A stretch of DNA of 64,000 nucleotides. Origin: Eutypella sp. D-1. Lineage: Eukaryota > Ascomycota > Sordariomycetes > Xylariales > Diatrypaceae. Shown here piece after piece: positions 23,128-34,078 of this stretch. Where the stretch lies: contig JAJTTP010000006.1 of NCBI GenBank assembly GCA_023313575.1, positions 1,922,001 through 1,986,000 of the forward strand, given 5' to 3'. Below the pieces are notes generated by a model. That model was not told the DNA's origin. It did no database searches and saw only the letters and a program-made list of their open reading frames with translations. The translations under genes were made by a program, and so were the position numbers. Positions within the stretch are counted from its first letter, which is position 1; each line of letters opens with the position of its first letter.

Positions 23128-25415
23128 TTAGACGTTAACTCGAGCACTCAGCGGCTGGCGCCAAGTCTCGGTCTCATCTTGGCCCACATCGGAGGTGAGG
23201 AATCGACCCTTGTCGTCGCCGATCTTCCTCCTGAACAGCGACAAGTCCTTGAGCAGCTCCTGCATGTAGTCCTGGACGTCGTTGGCCTTCTCCTCATACA
23301 CGTCGGAGGAGTACCCGTCGTCGGCGTAACCATCGTCATCTTCATCCTCCTCCTCGAAGTACGCCTCGTCGACCAGCACGTCGCCGTCGTCGACCCCGCT
23401 CCTCTTCTTCTTGGCGGCAACGCCTTCGCCATCAAGGCCGGCATTCTCTTTGTCTGCCTCAAAGTGGACACCGGTTACGATACCGTCCTCCCCGCCCTCG
23501 CCGACAGCGACCTCGGGGATGGGGTTCTTGATGCTGTCGAGGGCGAGCTTGAGGTGGAGGCGGAGGGCCTCGTTCTCGGTGTGAAGGGAACGGATCTTGC
23601 TCTCGGCGACGAGGCTCTGCTCCTCCATGAGACGCTGCATCTTGGTGACCTGGGCCTGGTACTCGTCGAGGCGGTCCTCGGCATCGCGGGCGTCGGCCTG
23701 CTCGCGGCGGCGGGACTCGCCGACGCTGAGCTGCAGGCGACGGATCTCGTCCGCCATCGCGGCCACCTGCGCGTCCCGCTGCGCCGCGCTGACGTGGTCC
23801 TCCTGGTTGACCACGGCGCGCGTGCGGATCCGCTTCGCCTGGTCCGCGTACCGCAGCGTCGACAGCGTCTCCTCGTGGTCCGACGGCGCGATGCACGCGA
23901 TCATCGCCGTCTTGCTGTTGCCCCCAAGCGAGTCCTTGAGCAGCCACGTGAGGATCGAGTCGCGGTACGGCACCACGGCGTCGCCTCCCTTGCCCGCCTT
24001 CCTCCGGCCTCCCTGGTGCTTCGGGTCCGCGAGCGCCGCTATCACCCGCCCCAGCGTCGTCAGGGACTTGTTGATGTTGCTGCCCTCGCGCAGGCGCGTG
24101 CCGGTCGCCTCGGTCGACTTGGCGCGCTCGCTGCCGGCGAGGTCGACGAGCCGGATGCGCGAGCTGCGCTCCGTCGTCTCGTCCGTCTCCATGTCGTGGT
24201 GGATCTGCTTGAGCATGATGGTGAACACCGCGTGGCTGCGGCTGCTCGTGTCGTTCATCTTGGTGCTCGCCGTCGTGCGGTTCTGGTCCCCGGCCTTCAT
24301 GTACTTCAAGATCTCACCGAGGCTGCGCACCGGCACGTCCGTGAGGTCCTTGATATAGGGCCCCTCGGTCGGGGACTCCCGGATCTTGAGGTAGTAGGGG
24401 GCGGCGCCGTTCCCGGACGCCGACGCCGGAACTAGAAGATCCCGCACGTGCTCATTGTACACCTCGAAGTACGACGCCCGCACATGGTAGGAGATGTTGG
24501 GGGTCTCGCTCTGCGCGGCCTCGATGCGCTGGAACAGGTCCTCGCAGGTGCGGGGGATGAGGCCCGGCTGGTCGGGCGTGCCCATCATGGTGTACGACTT
24601 GCCGGACCCGGTCTGCCCGTACGCGAAGATGCACGTGTGGTAGCCCTCGAAGTTGTGGTCTAGGAACTCCTCCCCCAGGCTGTTGTACACGTCCTCCTGG
24701 TGTGCGTAGTGCGGGTCTTCCGTGTCGTGGCTCCAGAACGAGTTGTCGAACGTGAACGACTTCTCCTCGACCGCCTTGCGCGACCGGGCCCGCGCGTTCG
24801 CCGGGTCGCCCTCGCGGGGCACGTGCAGCGTCGTCCGCTGTGTCTGAGGGTCCATGCTTATCAAGCATTCGGCGCCGCGCGCGATCTCTGCGTTCGTTGT
24901 AAGCAAGTGGCTCCATAATCAGCGGTTCCGAACTCCATGCACAATCGTAAAATGATAAAACACTATGTATGACATCTCCAGAAAAGACCATCAAAATAAT
25001 CATAATAAAACATACCTCTAGGCAGAAAAGCCCGAACCCGCACGACGACTCTGACGTTTCCGCCGTTATCCATCCTGAGATGCGGTGGTAGAGTGCCGTC
25101 GCGAGAGCGCAGGGACGGGGTCGAGGCGGAGGAGTGGATAGCGCCGGCGCCGCTGCTGGCGAAGCTCATTCTCTCCATGGCCGACATTCTCGGTGACGTC
25201 GGTGTAGATATCTCTTCTTGTAAAGCGGTAGTGGTAGTATCTGAAACTGATGATATTGCTGTTGTAATTGTCGTGGGAATTCCGTCAGGGTCGACGGGCA
25301 TTCCAGTAATGGCCGCGTTGTGTCCGAGTAATGAAAATGAAAAGACGTCGCAGATGTCGTCCACGAGGCCCCGGAACCGCTCCTGGTGAAGAGTCCCGTA
25401 CAAGTACGTCGACAT
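23128..25415 (-). CDS. Short kinesin-3-type motor protein
   Basis: Two exons, 25415..25016 and 24887..23128, giving up to 719 aa; the junction makes LPRE|IARGAECLI. The motor starts at GGNVRVVVRVRAFLPR. The P-loop is GQTGSGKS (about 224-231), switch I NDTSSRSH, switch II LVDLAGSE followed by NINKSLTTLGRVIAAL, and loop 12 is basic (PKHQGGRRKAGKGG). A coiled coil of about 90 residues follows the motor, then a very acidic segment and a short tail. I see no PH domain, so it is much shorter than classic Unc104/KIF1A. Neurospora has a comparable truncated kinesin-3 (NcKin3) linked to mitochondria; homology to that one is inference. The start is uncertain: ATGs at 25187 or 25178 (MSAMERMSF) are plausible and the residues before them look like leader. 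Confidence 0.9.
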
Positions 25416-26564
25416 TCCTGAAGTTCCTCGTTCCTTTCCCCTTCTGGACTGGTCGGTGGGTTGGCAAGTGCAGGTGTCTGGGGGCCCTGGGGCGATAATA
25501 GCGGGGCGATATATTTACTTTGGTTGCCGGGGCACCGACACATCCATGCGCGGGAGTTGAGTGCTGCTTGGCGCCAGTTACATAAGCTTTCGGCTTGTAA
25601 ATTATGGGTACTAAGGTATCGAGATGTCCACCTCGATGAATTTCCCTAGCCGCTGTGCTGCCAAGTTCAATGGCGCACTTTTGCGTTTGAATTGTCTTGA
25701 CACTACGCCATAACTTTTGACAGTGCCTACTCCGCAAGCTCAGGCCACCGGTGTTCTGTTTTTTACTGTGTACTATTTTTAGTGTGCTTTTTCAAGCCAA
25801 TCAGCGGCCAAAGCTCTGATTAGTGCTTACATGCCTAGGTACTTTTAGTCCATACATATTTTGCGGCATCAGTGAATGGATTCAAGCATTCTATTAATAA
25901 GTCCTGCTGCTGGAGGTGACGGCCTCTAGATAGTTTGTAATTTATAGGAGTCCTTGAGCTAGTTGGTTGAAACCCTCTTGTGCACCACAGACCACGGAAC
26001 TTAAGTATGTAAAGATATCTCAACGCGCGGAGTATACATCGGCTATAGCAGTGCGCAATGGCGGCCACTACGGCGCGTCGTTGCCCATGACGCTGCCATT
26101 CTTCGAAATTAAGGCACTCTAAGTGGTGAAGCAATATGCTATATTCCTTGCCATGAAATGATCCCCTGAAAGAGCTTTGGACCGGCTTCATTTCCAAACC
26201 GGGGTTAAGCCGTGCAGATCCATCGCCGACGGGCTCAGCTCCGACTAGGACCACGCATCGCAGCATTCTCGTTCGGTCTGTGCATTCTAGTTATTATATG
26301 GCTAGCTACGCTTCATTCAGAGATGATCTGGTTCTTTACACTGGTTATGTGTGTTGTAGTGGGGACTATTTCGTCAGCATGCAGCATTTCAGACATATAT
26401 CACAGACCCGCTTCACCTTATATATGTGTGGCACGTAGTTCACTCTGCCAGATAGCTCTTCGTTGTGTGAATTTTTATTGGACTTGTTTCTCCAAACACA
26501 ACGCAATCCATCGCATGAGTTACTACCCAACTACTCGCGTAGGGATGACGATGTCGACGAAATC
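25416..26564. other. Divergent intergenic region
   Basis: 1.15 kb between the kinesin and the membrane protein start. No gene supported. A hydrophobic frame at 26212-26568 lacks a proper ATG start and was rejected. Confidence 0.6.
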
Positions 26565-27893
26565 ATGACGCTTAAAATACTCCCCCCAATGTACCAAAGC
26601 GGCGGCACATCACTGTCCGACTGGCTGTCTCTCTTCACGCTCTGCCTGACACCGTTCGCCGTACACCTCCTCGCCGGTGTCCCCGCAGTATCGTATCTCG
26701 TACGCGGAGCCGCCGGCGGTGGGCCACGCTGGCACGACACCTTGTGTCACTACAACCCGACGTCGATCTTATGGCGATACGTAGCAATAACAGATCGGCG
26801 GATCCGCGCGCGGCGCTGGTCCGCCGCCGACATGGCGGCCGCGAACGCCCTCTTTTGGACGGCGCGGGGCTGGGACGGGTCCGAGGAAACGGCGGTTGCC
26901 GTCGCCGTTGGGGGCCCGAGCGCCCCGCAGTGCAGGCGCCTGCCGGCCTACCCTCGTGTCGAACTCTTCTCGCTAGAGGCGGTCAAGACCGTCGTGGTCG
27001 CGGCACAGGGCTGCCAAGCGTTCGCGGCCCTCTTTATGTACGTTAAGGAGGTGTCGCTCGAAGCCCTGTTCTTCCCACTCGCCATCTTCGGGCTCGCCCG
27101 CCTGTTCCCTGCCCTCTGGCTCACCGACGACTACGAGTTCACGTCGCTTCCTCACGACGCCGCGGCGGCGCCCAGTTCGCGCAAGGACTCGGTTGACAGC
27201 CTGATACTCGGCGACCGATACGATGGTAGTGATCAAGACACCTCTTCTGACGAAGCACATGATCCAGACAGTCGATTCCGGCCTGTCTCGTTTTGGGCGA
27301 GTCGGGCGTTTCGCCTATTTATCTTCTTGTTGTTAGCGGTGATACTGATTAAGAGCATTATCAACAACATCCCCGCGACCGGCTTTGATTATATGGCGAC
27401 GACCACATCGTTTTTCAACAGCCTTTTCTACATCTCCCTCGTAGTGGCGTCGACGTTGGTGCTGAGCTTCTACTGGATCCGGACTGGCCCGCGATCCACC
27501 ATCCTCCCCTGCATCTCATCCGTCTGGTATAAAATCTACACCATCCTCGTGTTTCTTCTTATGGCTGCTTTGCTGGTCGTGACGGCGATCGAGACAAGAA
27601 GGACGCCGTGCGGGGTCTACACCACTTTCCCCGGTTACGAGGGCGACAACTGGGCATGCTCCAAGCAGAATGTCGGCCTCGTCCCCTTCGACGGCAAGGG
27701 CGAAGAGTTTCGATTATACAAGTTCGGGCAATTCGGCCTGGCGACGAACATGGCGGACGGCATGCCACTGCCGTCAGACTTGAAATTAGATGAGGGCGAG
27801 TTTATAGTCGATTACTTCACCGGAACTTGCCTAGGACACTTCACTGGCAGTTCACGGGTACATGCGTCTACATTAGACACTATCGCTCCATGA
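26565..27893 (+). CDS. Multi-pass membrane protein of unknown function
   Basis: Intronless, 442 aa from the ATG at 26565 (MTLKILPPMYQ); the frame is open further upstream without an ATG. I do not recognise the family. Five or six likely membrane segments: LSLFTLCLTPFAVHLLAG (near 20-40); a pair around residues 155-205; FRLFIFLLLAVILIKSII; FFNSLFYISLVVASTLVLSF; and IYTILVFLLMAALLVVTA. Between them is a Ser/Asp-rich hydrophilic loop (about 210-240). The C-terminal 90 residues (CGVYTTFPGYEGDNWACSKQN and onward) are hydrophilic with Cys residues, possibly lumenal or extracellular. Such orphan multi-pass proteins are common in filamentous ascomycetes. Its neighbours give no functional hint. Confidence 0.8.
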   Translation: MTLKILPPMYQSGGTSLSDWLSLFTLCLTPFAVHLLAGVPAVSYLVRGAAGGGPRWHDTLCHYNPTSILWRYVAITDRRIRARRWSAADMAAANALFWTARGWDGSEETAVAVAVGGPSAPQCRRLPAYPRVELFSLEAVKTVVVAAQGCQAFAALFMYVKEVSLEALFFPLAIFGLARLFPALWLTDDYEFTSLPHDAAAAPSSRKDSVDSLILGDRYDGSDQDTSSDEAHDPDSRFRPVSFWASRAFRLFIFLLLAVILIKSIINNIPATGFDYMATTTSFFNSLFYISLVVASTLVLSFYWIRTGPRSTILPCISSVWYKIYTILVFLLMAALLVVTAIETRRTPCGVYTTFPGYEGDNWACSKQNVGLVPFDGKGEEFRLYKFGQFGLATNMADGMPLPSDLKLDEGEFIVDYFTGTCLGHFTGSSRVHASTLDTIAP

Positions 27894-29074
27894 GACATGC
27901 CAAATGCGGTCTGCCTCAACGAGTTTATATAGTTAACAACTTGATGTCGCGATAGTGGAGAAGATATAGCGCTAATCGAATTGAAACTATATATTGGGGA
28001 ATAATGTCGTCCTCAATGAATAATCTACCAGTTTATTAGTCCGAGGTGTCAACTGGCCACTTATCTGTCCTCCAAAATTAGTTTTGTGTCTTGTTGCTTG
28101 ATTTGCCAGCCTGGCGAGATGCCCGTCTCGTCAACGATAATATGTGAAATTAAGGCACACCATCAATCCTGTGTTCCTTGCCACTGTCCCTGTACAGATC
28201 ACCTTCTGTGCTAGACGTTATGGTGATATGTCCTAGGTGTAGAGTCACACAGTGGAAGACGTTACGAATACGACAGAGGATCGATATGAGGTAGTAGTAT
28301 ATGGTCCTACTGCTGTAGTATCGCGTTCAGTTGATTTATAAGATAGACGAAGACTTGATATACGGTGGGAACAGGGCAAATTGTTATATCATTTTGAAGC
28401 AATAGAAAGAGCAATGCTAGATGCAAAGGAAGTGATTACCTATATATATATTCTGGGGGATCTCCTCGGGTAAGCTGATGTGGTCCCCTTGGTGGGTCGT
28501 CGTAGGTAAGGTTACATGATGTAAGTACTTCCAACCCCTATTCTGACATATTTTGGGGTCCCATCCAATAGGGGCTCACTTGGTCGTGACATGTAGATAT
28601 AATACAACACCGTCGACTACCAATCAAGGGCCGAAGTGCCTCATTCGTAGACAGCCTTATACACATCCACCCCTCGGTTTGTCTCCACCATAAGCCCTGA
28701 CACTGCGGCATGACGCTAATGGTAACTACCTTCCAAAGCATGCCACATACGGAATACGGTCTTCTACTAAGGGCAGCCTCCTTCTAGAAGATAGGAAACT
28801 TGCCAATGCATTATACACATCAGCCCTACATCCTTTCTCTCCTAGTACCTATGTTTTTATCCAATCATTGGCTTAAAAGCGGCCAGGATTCGGGTTCTCG
28901 TTGCGTGCTAGAAACCGGGTGACGTGCGATTCGACCCTGTCTATCGCTGGAAGTATATATAATGTGAAGGCCCTGATAATATATGAATGGTCGTCAGTGA
29001 ACCTCATCGTTCACTTCTTGCCTCAGTTACGGTTAGTATTTACTTTCCGTGCTTTATTGATACTCGATGTCCTG
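27894..29074. other. Intergenic spacer
   Basis: 1.2 kb, lower GC than the flanking genes. No gene or clear repeat seen. It includes the P450 promoter. Confidence 0.6.
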
Positions 29075-30821
29075 ATGGATGTAATGAGCTACATCTCGTG
29101 GCCTGCCGCAGCCACCGTCGCCGTGTATTTGGCTAGTCTTATTTTCTATCGCCTACTTCTCCACCCCCTCTCTCGCTTCCCAGGCCCAAAACTAGCTGCT
29201 ATCAGTCGGTGGTACGAAGCTTATTACGATGTCATTCAGGAAGGTCAATACACCTTCAAAATTTCGGAGATGCATAAGAAATACGGTATTGTTCCTGAAA
29301 GCCTCTTTCTCTATTCCTTCCGTACAGGCGAAAAAGGGGGCGGGGGTGGAGACCGGTGTCTAATATCAGTATGATCATTCCATATAACAGGCCCTATAAT
29401 CAGGATAAGTCCTTTCGAACTTCATGTCAGCGATCCCGCGTTCTTTGATACTCTCTATCGTCAAGATGGGCATTGGAACAAGTACAGCTGGACAGTTGAT
29501 GCGTTCTCCGCCAAAGGTGCAACCATTTTCACCGCGGATCATGCACTCCACAAAGGACGGCGCCAGCCCTTGAATCCCTTCTTTTCGAAGTCCAAGGTTG
29601 CCAGTCGCCAAGGTATGATTCAACGACACTTAGACCATCTATGTGTCCAGGTCTCCAAGTTTGGATCGGGAATGCCTACTATGAACCTTGGCGTTGCTAT
29701 CCATGCCTTCACCCGAGATGTCGCGAATGAGTTTATCCTTGACAAAGATTACAATAGCCTTGACCAGGATTTTGATGCCGCCACTCCCCATCCGATCCAG
29801 GAAATGGGGCGTATATGGCGGATAACCAAACACGTCCGATGGTTCGGTCCCGCCTTGAAAGCGATACCTCCTAGCTGGGTCATGAAGGTAGCAGACGAAG
29901 GCACCAAATCCTTTTTCGGTCATCTTTTAGTAAGCGATACGAATCAGTGATTATCTTGTTGCGAAGTTCGATCGCTGACATTGATGCCCGTAGGAAACGC
30001 TGCAGGACACGAAGAACCTGATGGCGACAGTAAACTCGTCTACCGTGGATAAGGAGATTCCTAACAACATAGTCCATGCGATCCTGGCATCCAAACTCCC
30101 CTCTCCTGAAAAGGAACTTGACCGAGTGTTTGACGACTTGTCTACGGCAGTCGGTGCAGGCATCGATACGACCGCCGGTGCAATGCGTCTGATACTGTTC
30201 CACGTGTTCAGCAACACCGATATACTCCAGCGATTACGAGCCGAGCTTAAAGCTACTGGAATCAGGCACCCAGACACGGCTGAACTGAGGGTGCTCGAGC
30301 AGCTTCCTTACCTTACCGCGGTGCTCAAGGAAGGCCTACGTCTGAGCCCTGCCGTTGCGACCCGGTCAGCACGTGTAGCCCCGGACAGGGACCTCTTCTA
30401 TAACGATTGGCGGATCCCTGCAGGCACGCCCGTTGGGATGACTGCTCTTTTAATCCACACAGACGAGACTTTATATCCTAATCCTATGCGGTTCAACCCT
30501 GACCGGTGGGTCGGTTCTCATACACAGAAAACTGACCAGCCTTTCTACCCCTTCTCGAAGGGGACGAGAAGTTGTGTCGGGATGTAGTACGACTTAACCC
30601 TTCCTCAAATATTAGAAGACTGGAGTCATCTGACACGACTAACGTTCTCTAGTCTTGCGTGGGCTGAGTTATACTTGGTTTTAGCGACCCTGGTTCAAAG
30701 ATTTGACTTCGAAGTACAAGACGCGAGCGCTGCAGATTTCGAATGTAGTAGTGACGAGTTTGCTATCGGGACTAGGAGTAAGGGGGTGCTGAAAGTGGTT
30801 GTTTCTCATCACAATGGATGA
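29075..30821 (+). CDS. Cytochrome P450, Tri4-like
   Basis: Four exons: 29075..29285, 29391..29929, 29994..30583 and 30653..30821, giving 502 aa. An N-terminal membrane anchor (TVAVYLASLIFYRLLL) is followed by the Pro-rich hinge FPGPK. Residues KYGPIIRISPFELHVSD and HKGRRQPLNPFFSK are typical of fungal class II P450s near trichodiene oxygenase. Also visible: the I-helix AGIDTTAG, K-helix EGLR, FNPDRW, and heme loop FSKGTRSCVG with the Cys ligand. The last intron has a GTAGTA donor, an ACTAAC branch point and CTCTAG acceptor; splicing there gives CVGILAWAEL, one residue shorter than the usual CxGxxLA. The first donor (GTATTG) is weak. The substrate cannot be read from sequence. The two downstream neighbours encode secreted hydrolytic or oxidative enzymes, not biosynthetic partners. 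Confidence 0.87.
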
Positions 30822-31575
30822 TGCGCTCTCGTACCTTATAGAGACCTGGAATGCATATGGTATGTATAGTATCAATAACCTATAAGGCTACGTTCATGGT
30901 TCGAATTGGCAGTCTTGTACACAAATGAATGGCTCTATCTACCACATACTGGTGGAAATACATGCATCTCCGTTTTATCTTCCACCTATTGCTAAAGGGA
31001 CTCGAGGGGATAAGCCCATAAAATATGAACATTGTCCCGTTGACTTTTGACATCCTACTCGTTTACCATTAGATCACCCCGTGGCATTTCATGGAAGACT
31101 TATCACCTTGTCACCCCAATGGACCAGCTTCCAATTCCAGGTTAGCGGTCGGGTCTGGAAGCGATAAGGCCGTAGCGATTTGTCGATCCCGCATGCACCA
31201 AGATCAGAGAGTACGCTTCTCCGCAGACCACCCTATCGCTGCATCCTTTCGATGGATCATTAGAGCATGTTTGATTGGACGCCTGGATAAGTCAATGCGT
31301 GCCGGATAGCTTCTCCTCTCCGCCCTCGGCCGGTCTCCAACACCGGCAATGACGGAATTGCAGGGGAAGCAGCAGGGAAACTTGCGAATATGGCCACTAT
31401 AACTAAGCTCGAGCGACGTGCACTGGATGGGCGCTCTCACCGCAGAGTGAAGCAGTCCTAAGTCTCAGCCAAGCTTGTATACTACATAGGACGGGGCGAA
31501 AGACTTAAGCCACAGATTGCAAGGCAAATTTGCTTCACAGGCAGTTTAGAGACATCTAGGCTTGTTGTATTCATT
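30822..31575. other. Intergenic spacer
   Basis: 0.75 kb between the P450 and the M28 peptidase; contains the peptidase promoter. No gene seen. Confidence 0.65.
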
Positions 31576-33045
31576 ATGAAAGCCGGGCAATTCCTCGCCC
31601 TTGCGGCAGTAACTGCTGCGGCGCCCTTCACCCCTAACCCAGCAAATGTTCTCCAGCTCAGTCGTCGCAGCGAGGAGCCCACGATCTTCACATGTTCGGC
31701 GGCTAGCTGGCCACCGACGACGGTCGGTAAGCCCAACCTGCCCCAAGAACCGTCCGAGGATCTCGCCTCGATCCTGTCGCAGGTCAATGCCACCAACATT
31801 GAGAACATTATCCTGAAACTGGTGTCTTTCGGCACGCGCCACACCCTTTCTGAGCAGAACTCAACTACGAGGGGTGTTGGCGCCGCACGGGAGTGGATCC
31901 GCTCCGAATTCCAGAAATATGCGGATGCGAGCGACGGCCGGCTCACGGTGGATACGCCGGGGTACATCCAGGAGCCAGACGGTGATCGCGTGCTTTTTCC
32001 CGTCCTCATCAGCGACGTCGTGGCGACCCTGCACGGGACCGAGACTCCGGAGCGCCTATACGTCGTTTCAGGGCACTACGACACTCGCGTCAGCGACCCG
32101 CTGAACTACGAATCGGACGCGCCGGGTGCCAACGACGACGCTTCTGGAGTCTCGATTTCCCTAGAGCTAGCACGTATCATGTCACAGCCTTCGTTTCCAC
32201 GGCCGAAGGCGAGCATTGCGTTCGTCGCTGTGGCAGGCGAGGAGCAGGGGCTGTACGGAGCGGAGTTCCTCGCAAAGAAGTACAAAGCTGAGTCGGTTAA
32301 TGTTGCGGGTATGCTTAACAACGACCTTGTGGGATCCTCACACGGGGACGATGGAGCCGCGGATCCCTACACGATCCGGATGTTCGCGCAGGGTCTGCCA
32401 CCCCTCAGCGTTGAGAACGAGACGGTGCGAGAGCAGCGCCTCTCCATCGGTGGGGAGAACGACACGCCAGCGCGGAACCTCGCACGCCTCATCAAAGAGG
32501 TCGCGGAGAACGATGCGACGGGCATGAACGTGTCAGTGATCTACCGCCTAGACCGGTACTTGCGGGGCGGCGATCACCGTCCCTTCCTCGAGGCCGGATA
32601 CTCGGCGGTGCGCTTCACGGAGCCCAACGAGAACTTCGCGCACCAGCACCAGGACGTCCGAGTCGAGGACGGCCTGCAGTACGGCGATTTACCTGAGTTC
32701 TGCGACTTCGACTTCATATCGCGCGTTGGTAGGGTCAGCGGCGCTGCGCTGTGGAGCCTGGCTAACTCGCCTGGCGTGCCGAGGAACGTCAAGGTCAATA
32801 CGACGGCGCTCGGGAACGACAGCATCTTCTACTGGGATCCCCCTGTCGGTGGTGAGGAAAGTGTCGATGGTTATGAGATCGTGTTCCGGGCGACTGATGC
32901 GCCGTTCTGGACAGACGTGATCGATGTCGGTCTAGTCAATGAGGCCACTGTGGACTTGAGCAAAGATAATGTCATCTTTGGGATTCGAGCCCGAAGTGCC
33001 GATGGTTTTCGGGGTGTAGCTGTGCTGCCGTTCCCCGCATCTTGA
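31576..33045 (+). CDS. Secreted M28 zinc aminopeptidase
   Basis: Intronless, 489 aa. An N-terminal signal peptide is seen ([16 protein letters not shown]). The peptidase domain shows the M28 metal ligands: His167 in SGHYDTR, bridging Asp187 in GANDDASG, catalytic Glu222 with ligand Glu223 in AGEEQGLYG, Asp250 in NNDLVG, and a His of FAHQHQD (356 or 358). The last 80 or so residues ([23 protein letters not shown] onward) resemble a fibronectin III-like domain. Several N-glycosylation sites (NAT, NST, NET, NVS, NTT, NDS) fit secretion. It would release N-terminal amino acids from peptides outside the cell. It lies 0.75 kb after the P450 on the same strand, but there is no sign of co-transcription. 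Confidence 0.93.
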   Translation: MKAGQFLALAAVTAAAPFTPNPANVLQLSRRSEEPTIFTCSAASWPPTTVGKPNLPQEPSEDLASILSQVNATNIENIILKLVSFGTRHTLSEQNSTTRGVGAAREWIRSEFQKYADASDGRLTVDTPGYIQEPDGDRVLFPVLISDVVATLHGTETPERLYVVSGHYDTRVSDPLNYESDAPGANDDASGVSISLELARIMSQPSFPRPKASIAFVAVAGEEQGLYGAEFLAKKYKAESVNVAGMLNNDLVGSSHGDDGAADPYTIRMFAQGLPPLSVENETVREQRLSIGGENDTPARNLARLIKEVAENDATGMNVSVIYRLDRYLRGGDHRPFLEAGYSAVRFTEPNENFAHQHQDVRVEDGLQYGDLPEFCDFDFISRVGRVSGAALWSLANSPGVPRNVKVNTTALGNDSIFYWDPPVGGEESVDGYEIVFRATDAPFWTDVIDVGLVNEATVDLSKDNVIFGIRARSADGFRGVAVLPFPAS

Positions 33046-34078
33046 ACTGATCGTCTGTCTACCCAGGTAGTTTTGGTCGGAATTGTGAGATCATTGTACC
33101 TTGGAAGATAGTAGAACGATGAGCCCAAGACAGTTCTACAATACATGTAAATAAGCAGTATATATTAAACCTCAATCTGGGGGTTTAGTCGTAAGTGCTT
33201 GATAGAATAGCACATGACAGCCTAGTCCGTAGCTATGTTACAGACTTGAGTTTACCCTGAGATTCAGATTTCGTACGGGCTGTACCAATATCATAACGGT
33301 GCTCGGTGGTCTCGTAGAGTAGTCATATATATAAATGGACCTTCCCGATAAAACTACTCTAGCAGTGGCCCTTCACATAGCCGAAGTTCATTCGTTGACA
33401 CCGCGAAAGACGCTGATTTAAGAGACATGTTCATAGATAGTTTGTCATCCCCCAAGAGGCATTCCGTACGCTAAAAGCCTATCGGCCGATCAACCCAAGC
33501 AACAGAGCATTAAGTAAGACTCCAATGGCTCACCAACAAAACAGACAGCGTGGAAATCGACCAGAATGGTAGTAATATGGAAACTTTTCATAAAATATGA
33601 CGTTACAAACGAAAGGCGCAGAACTACCGATAATTCGTGGAAATAATGGTGGTATTCATAGTGCCTTGAGAAGCGTTCTCTCGCTAAGCCGAATCCAGGG
33701 CCCCGGGCTGCCGAGCCCCGGACGCGGGACCTAGCCCTCCGAAAACCCGTATGTAGTAGGAGAAAAGCGACAGAAAGGCGTCGAATCGTGGAAATATTGT
33801 CCTTTAGCAGGGGACGGGAGCTTTTTGTGTATCGATCGTCTGACCGTAGATTTCCGAACCAAGATGTCAGGCGAGGCCATGCACACGGGAGATTTCGAAT
33901 GTGGATTGTGGTCCAGCAACATATTCCGGGCCTGAGCCGGTCCCATGGATATATATACAAGCAGGTGCCACCCTTTCTTCACAAGGAGCGGCTGGCTTCG
34001 GGCATCATCCGTTAAGTTGCGCTGCGTAACATATCGATCCCTTCTAGCTACCTACTAAGCGAAAGCCAACCTGTCATC
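33046..34078. other. Intergenic spacer
   Basis: 1.0 kb upstream of the AA9 gene. No gene supported; an open minus frame at 33490-33960 was rejected. Confidence 0.6.

Noticed and set aside
26212..26568. Hydrophobic 118-codon plus frame just before the orphan membrane protein
   Set aside because: Begins at GTG, not ATG, and overlaps the promoter and start of the real gene in another frame; no splice model joins them convincingly.
33490..33960. 156-codon minus frame between the M28 and AA9 genes
   Set aside because: No domain or signal peptide; probably chance.
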